From the NCBI GenBank assembly GCA_012845835.1, contig JABAKD010000022.1, forward strand, positions 6,397,542 to 6,461,541: DNA of 64,000 bases, written 5' to 3'. The notes beneath the pieces are model-generated. The model had not been told where the DNA came from and searched no databases. It saw only the letters and a list, made by a program, of their open reading frames with translations. Both the position numbers and the translations under genes were made by a program. Every line of letters begins with the position of its first letter. Position 1 is the stretch's first letter. This stretch comes from Undaria pinnatifida (Eukaryota > Sar > Phaeophyceae > Laminariales > Alariaceae). Positions 58,406 through 64,000 of the stretch are shown here, piece by piece.

Positions 58406-60525
58406 CTACCCTGCGGTCACCAGCGGTGGTCATTGTTGCGTTTTACGGGTGAAAAAGAAGCAGCACCCAATCGAGTGACGATGCGAATTTGGCACGTACT
58501 CGTGCCAGCAGGGCAGTAAGAAATCGACGATGGTGTACAGCGAGTAGCAAGTATGCACGGGCTAGAAGGTGCATCACTACCGCTGCAAATATATATAGAC
58601 CAACGACCTCTCTCTGTGTGTACGACACCAGTAGTGGTCAGCTAACTATTAGTCTAATGGTTGTACGTAAAACCACTTCAGCACCGCTACACCCACCCTA
58701 CAACCCGCACCCTCGTACCTGGGGCACGTGGACAAAACCGCATCTACACTGCACTGCATTTATACACACCTGGTATATATTATTAGTGTAGACTCAAGTT
58801 TCAAGTCAAACTGGTATGCCCTGTAAAGTCTCTGAAACTACAATAGGACTACTCTCTAGTGTGCATGCTGAACGACTCCCGCAGTCGGCGTTTGGTTGGT
58901 GGCTTGGGTTATCCGTGTAGACTATACATGCGTCCCGCTTGACGCATCCAGAGCAGATTCCATAACCGATCGTGGCACCAGCACGTCCCTGGCTGTTTGT
59001 TGTTCCAAAAAGCACGCCAAATATAATCAAAGTAAAACTTGCAGATACAGCTGTACTATGAAAACTAACTTACACTACACAAGGCCAACCGGTGACAGTG
59101 ATCTCTGCGGAAGCAGTGTTGCGTAAGTAAGCAGTTGGCACGTACAGCCTTCAGTTTGGCCGCTGTACCACTCGGCTTGCTTCGTACACGTACGAGAGAG
59201 GCATCGATTCTCTTGCCACAACCCACAATCCTCAGCAGAGTACTTGCAAGATAGGAGATAGGGTGGAATCGATAATCACCGCAATTCATGGCGGCAGGAA
59301 CGCCTAAAGCGTCATCAGGTACCAACGAATGCCTTCACTACACCTATTTCGCCGTCGTCTGCTATTCTCGCTGCGGTTCAAGGAGCTCGACAACGTGATG
59401 GATGACAACGACACAGCAGTCCACTAACAAATCTATTGACATCCCACAGCGCAGCACTGCCCCAACTAGCACTGCCCAAACTACCACACACAAGACCTGG
59501 ACAAACTTTGGTGAGAAAAGTAAAAAACAGCAGACATATCTCCTCCATTTGTTTGATTTCCATGTTCCAAGCAAACTCCAGCGCAGCCGTAAGTCCTCAG
59601 CCTCTGGCGCTGCAAAGTCTTGGTTAATCTCTGGCCCTTCGCTCGGAGCAAGCCAGGGCTTTCAAGCGGCCATGAACACCATGCGTTCTCCTCCGCTCAC
59701 CCCCCAACTCTCGAAACAAGGCCATTTTGCGGTGCACCATGCTCGACTCAAACGGTGGTAACAAACGCCAGAGAGATATTTTGCGATAGGAGCAGGGGTC
59801 ATTCCGCACGGTTCTAGGCATGTACGTCCCAAACGCAACCCTCTAGGCCAGGGTACCACTCACCATGGTGTTGCTGGGGTGCCTTGGCCGTCAGGATGCC
59901 GTGAACTGGGTCTACCTCCTATCGCCTATAGACCACGAACACCACAGAACGCCTTCGAAGGTGAAGATAAAAAATAGTCTAAAAAAATATACGATTTCCG
60001 TTCATTTCTGCACCAAAATATGCCAAGTAGCACGAATTTGTGAGTTTTGGCGAAAAATGCTGAAATCTCAAATTTCGAATGGGAAATGCCTTGAAGGCCC
60101 TGCCTCCAACGAAATATTCCTGTCTGCAGTCTCGCGGCGTAGACTTGAGTTGGGCTGCCCCCGCCCAAGAAGCTCGCAGGCCTTCGCGGGTGCCAGCACC
60201 TGTAGAGATTAACTTGACTGTTAAGGGGCGAGTCCGGCCGGTCGAGGGTGCATTTGTATTGTTCTCAGCCCTACAACGAAGAAGGTGTAGGCGAGAATAT
60301 CGAAAGGAAACCACAGGAGCACCGAGTATATATCGAGTCACTTGGCGAGGCGTGGCACAGAGCAGCGGCGGCAGCAGCAGCAGCAAGCATAGGCGCTCAA
60401 GAAGCAATCTAGAACTTGTTCGCTACCACAGGCAGCAGAGCTTTTTTTTTTGTGCTGCCTCCAATCCGTGCAGTCCTGACCAGAAGCCCCGCTCGGAAAC
60501 AACCGTGGGGCACACGCACGGGCGC
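58406..60525. other. Region upstream of eL43 and the ENT exon
   Basis: It should contain the eL43 first exon and promoter (minus) and 5' sequence of the ENT gene (plus). A long plus-strand frame from 60079 runs into the ENT exon but reads low-quality protein before 60526. No repeat family stands out. Confidence 0.4.
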
Positions 60526-60825
60526 ATGGATCGCGCAGAACAGAGCGTAACTCGACACGCCGCGGCGTCTCGGGCAGCGTACGAAACGCTCTACGTTGCG
60601 TTTGCGTCCCAGCCGGCGGGCATCAAGGACTCCCATCTTGGCGTGTTAGATTCGTTGAGAGAGGAGCTCAGGCTCGACCAGAGCTTCGGGGACGAGGTGG
60701 CTGCAAGGCACGGAAAGAAGCGCTCTCTGAGGGGCGGGCAGTCCGGGTTGGGAGGGCAGGGCGAGGAGAAGTTCGGGGTAGGAGACGCGGGCGAGGGCCC
60801 CGCAATCCAGATCGAGTGGAAAGAG
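60526..60825 (+). CDS. Exon with ENT-like domain (EMSY N-terminal type)
   Basis: The ATG at 60526 opens MDRAEQSVTRHAAASRAAYE, then TLYVAFASQPAGIKDSHLGV, LDSLREELRLDQSFGDEVAA, a basic Gly-rich stretch and GPAIQIEWKE before GAG|GTCAGT, phase 0. The pattern AYETL-x2-AF-x-Q ... L-x-LR-x-EL-x-L resembles the ENT domain of EMSY and plant Agenet/ENT chromatin proteins. Frame is open upstream to 60079, so the start could be earlier. Downstream exons were not identified. Domain call by eye only. Confidence 0.5.
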
Positions 60826-63555
60826 GTCAGTTTTTCTTTTTGTTTCGACCCGCGCGGCGTGTATAACCGATATACCTGTGTGGTACATGCAGCGAGCACG
60901 TGGACTATGATGCGCTATACCAGTACAGCAATACATGCATATGGTTCTCTGTTTAGAGTTACTGAATGTCTTGGTGAGGGTTTGCTTGTGCAGCGTTCCT
61001 GTGTGGCAGGCTTCGGTATGCGTATGCTCCCCTTCGTCATCTCAAGTTACTCTTGCTGGTGCTATGATATGCTATGGCATGACGGTGGATATGATACTAA
61101 TGATAACTACACTGCTGAAGTGTTGCTTAGAGTTTGAACATACTTCGAAGTACTATTAATACTACTTGTTTGTACCTGCTGACCGGCCGGTAAATGAGGC
61201 GCTTGATAAACGCCGCCCCTGCATCTGCTCTGAGTTTTGAATTCTGCGTGCCCGAAGTACTGAAAGCGAACCAAGGTGTGTGTATGTGTCCCTTCTACCC
61301 ATCGGCATCCAACACACCCAAGTAGTGTCCCAGCCTCGCCAGCCAATGCTCCTTCTTACATTCATCAAAAGGTATGCAAGCGCTGCTGTGGTCACACAAA
61401 CTGCGGGACAAGAGATTATACTGCTGTACTCGGCAAATTCAGACGAGTATGCTATCTGGCGTCAATGCAATGCCAAACTGGATACGAAAAGTATGTACCT
61501 GGGTACATCGTATACGAGTTAGTTCTGGGATTCAAATCCCACGCGTGGGTCGGACTTTTGAGGCTGCTGCTGTTTGCTTGCAACAAAAAAAAATATAGAC
61601 TAGTCAAAATAATAAACCTCGAATCAATTGTCTGTGAGAGTCCCCGACGAGTACGTAGCAGCGTGGGTAGGTGCATTTCGACGCGAGTCGATGAGGGAAG
61701 AATGGGCTGAAGTCTTCTCGTGATGGAAAAAAAAAGGCACGTGCCGCCGTCGTAGTGAGAAGAGCGTTTTCTTTTTTTGGATGATAGATGGGGGGCAAGA
61801 CAAAAAACAACAAAACAACAAAGTCAGACGAGATGCGCTGCGAAAATGACGAAAAATCTACCTGGTATCAGGTGAGCACTCGAAAAAGAGAAAGCGGAGC
61901 CACACTTTTAGTAGAAAGGTTTAAAAAACGAACAAAAAAATCGGAGCGGTGTGATTTCTGTGCGAATTGAAAAAAGTACGTTTTATTTGCAGCCTACTGT
62001 ATTTTGAACAGAGGTTATCAGGGTATGCAGAGGTGTTATCCGATGAGTACCCGTCTTACACAGGTATGCACTATTTTCGGGAAATAATACCCGGGTACTC
62101 GCAAGTATTTATTTACACGTATTTTGGGCGGGTATCCGCGTACCCTTATAACATCCGGGTACCCGGCTAACAGACGGGTACCCGTCTAACAGCCGGGCAC
62201 TCGGGTACCCAGGGTATTGTTTATCAAGTGCGGTCCTTGAAGTTTGCTAGTTTGCTACTGCGAAATAGCTTCCATCGAATAGACGCGTTGTAACGCGAAG
62301 GGTACAGAATTTGGGGAAACCCTGCCACCATTTATAATTTTCTTACACTAGTAAAACAGACTACGCGATACAAAATCAAGCATCGTAGATATATACCAGG
62401 TACCAGGTATGTGTTTGTGGGTTCAAAGCACAGGCGGGAGAGGCCAGAGGCATGAGAGCATTTTCATTTTGGAAAGGTTTTCTGGAGAATATCGTACGAA
62501 ATTGTACCAAGGGGACGTTATTTGGGTGATGATAGGTTGCCATATGCCGCCATGCCCGATTTTCGAACGTATTCCAACGAGTACCCGGGTACCTGGGGCC
62601 CAAATACTCGGTGAGTATTAAGTGCTACTCGTACCTGTGACGAGCATTATCAAGCCGGGCAATACTCGCGATTACCCGGGTAGTGGGTAAAAGGGGATAT
62701 CTGTAGTGTTGTGCACCGTGCATAGTATCGTAATACAGGCGTTGCATGGCTTGGAACCCGACGATACAGCAGCGGTAGGCTCGGACGCTAGGGATGCTGG
62801 ATATCGGTGGGTGGAAATAACAGTTGAATGTGAGCGAGACACATACGCACTTACATCTCGTAGATTAGAGCTCAGAGTGCTTGATTGGAGTATCAGGTTT
62901 AAACTGTGGAAACCGAAAGCAAGGTGGCGGTGCTGAGTGTTGAGTGTTGAACGTGAGGCTGCTTTCTCTTCGCGCCTCTCACCTCTCGCCTCTCTCACAC
63001 GCAAGCTGGACTGCGTCCCATTATTTTTCAGTGTTCAATACCATAGCTGTCTTCGCATCATATACTGCGCGACCGGAGTATCACACACAGCTTGCAAAGA
63101 TGAGTTTCGACAAAATATTCGATCTCACAGCTGGAGTGTATTTTAATTTTCATGATACTCCGTGCTTCGCTGCTTTGTACCTGCTCTATACGTGTGATTC
63201 AAGTACGATTCTTTTCGGCGAAAGCAACCGTCCAGCCACCATGTACATGCATGATACTCGTACAGCAGTAGCTAGTTTTGCGGGTATGGCATTAACACTG
63301 TAGGTAAATACTCAAAACTCCCCGCGGGTACTAGTAATATATGGTATCTCGATCTCAGGGCTAATGGTGTGTACTGGTGATGTCGCGATCAATGGGTATA
63401 GGGGGGGGCGGTATTATGGGTAGCGTTGACATTTGGCGCTACAACAGCTACCCGACACCCAAATACCCGGGCATGGTATATCCATCTCAGGTATCATTGC
63501 CTTACGATGGGTATGATGTGGGGGGCGGGAACATGCGCAATATGCACCCATTGAT
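60826..63555. other. Downstream intron or intergenic sequence
   Basis: It includes a GGGTACCC-rich degenerate tract (62040-62220), TACCAGGTACCAGGTA near 62395 and a short repeat C copy in reverse at 63080-63145. Further ENT-gene exons may lie here, but none could be supported. Confidence 0.4.
62040..62220. repeat. GGGTACCCG degenerate tandem repeat
   Basis: Repeated CGGGTACCCG and TAACAGACGGGTACCCGTCT words with KpnI-like palindromes. Composition is similar to 21500-21670. Confidence 0.7.
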
Positions 63556-63556
63556 A

Positions 63557-63872
63557 GTTTTTTTTTTTTCCCCCTTCTTTTTTATTCACACACTCATATT
63601 TCCAGCTTCTGGACAAGCCGTGGTCACAGGTGTCGTCCCTTCTTCCCCCCCGTTCTTGCCTCCAATTCTTTTCGCGCATAGGGTTCAGCAATCCCACTGC
63701 TCGTCGATTTTCCATCGAGTGTTGCTCACTCACGCTCTTGCGCTTTCCGCAAGTCAATTTGTGCACAAGAAAAAGTCCCCACGAATTCATACGAGTATGC
63801 ACTCGGGGGGATTCGAACTCACGAAACTGACCTATACCAGGCTCGAGGATAACCTGCCACCGCGGCGACCGG
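63557..63872 (-). mobile_element. tRNA-derived SINE S, near full-length copy
   Basis: Minus orientation: poly(A) as a T run at 63558-63571, body as in 56938-57250, B box GAGTTCGAATCCC in the reverse strand near 63805-63817. The A box has a short deletion. Confidence 0.88.
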
Positions 63873-64000
63873 CTGTAGGTTATATCATACCCGCGGGCGG
63901 ATTTCGCGGGTACCCCAAAGTACACGTACCCTACCAGTCTCACCTTACCAAGGTAACCCTTGACATATTTTAAAAAATAGTTTGAGGACGTCAGCCGTGA

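Noticed and set aside
60079-60525. Upstream extension of the ENT exon to an ATG at 60079
   Set aside because: The extra 149 residues are Arg/Ser-rich with no conservation-like pattern; the ATG at 60526 directly precedes the domain. It was left as an alternative only.

Overview
This is a eukaryotic nuclear window and almost certainly comes from a photosynthetic stramenopile, most likely a brown alga. The genes have many small GC-rich exons separated by kilobase-scale introns full of microsatellites and mobile elements. One nuclear gene for a plastid enzyme (sirohydrochlorin ferrochelatase) starts with a signal peptide followed by the Ala-Phe-Ala-Pro cleavage motif that marks heterokont plastid import. 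There are no operons or prokaryotic features. Only a few kb of the 64 kb are recognisable coding sequence. Layout: (1) 116-12150, minus strand: a FANCM/MPH1-type DNA-repair helicase, nine exons visible, continuing off the left edge. Its first exon adds a RanBP2-type zinc finger and a Gly/Ser-rich stretch before the helicase core. (2) 13359-37303, plus strand, divergent from FANCM: an actin-binding protein with tandem calponin-homology domains, five exons found and one short exon not located. A decayed duplicate of its second exon lies 0.5 kb upstream of the real one. Its introns hold a 2.4 kb inverted repeat with an ORF in each arm. (3) 42754-44158, minus strand: three plausible exons of unrecognised protein(s), one membrane-like. 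(4) 47716-49564, plus strand: plastid-targeted sirohydrochlorin ferrochelatase (SirB/CbiX type), two exons, complete. (5) 54859-58405, minus strand: ribosomal protein eL43 (L37a), three exons found; an 8-nt first coding exon is predicted but not located. (6) 60526-60825, plus strand: an exon with an ENT-like domain. The genes are functionally unrelated. Non-coding DNA shows several mobile-element families that can be defined from the sequence alone: a non-autonomous hAT element with perfect 17-bp inverted ends and a perfect 8-bp target duplication; a tRNA-derived SINE with recognisable A and B boxes; a second poly(A)-tailed retroposon inserted into an older repeat with a 7-bp target duplication; a TA-flanked inverted-repeat family, one member of which has amplified 52-bp and 31-bp internal arrays; an 82-bp TTAA-flanked MITE; and a roughly 200-bp repeat found just inside the 5' end of introns of two unrelated genes. 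All coordinates were read by eye and splice sites are inferred from reading frame, GT/AG and family conservation; nothing was checked against a database.
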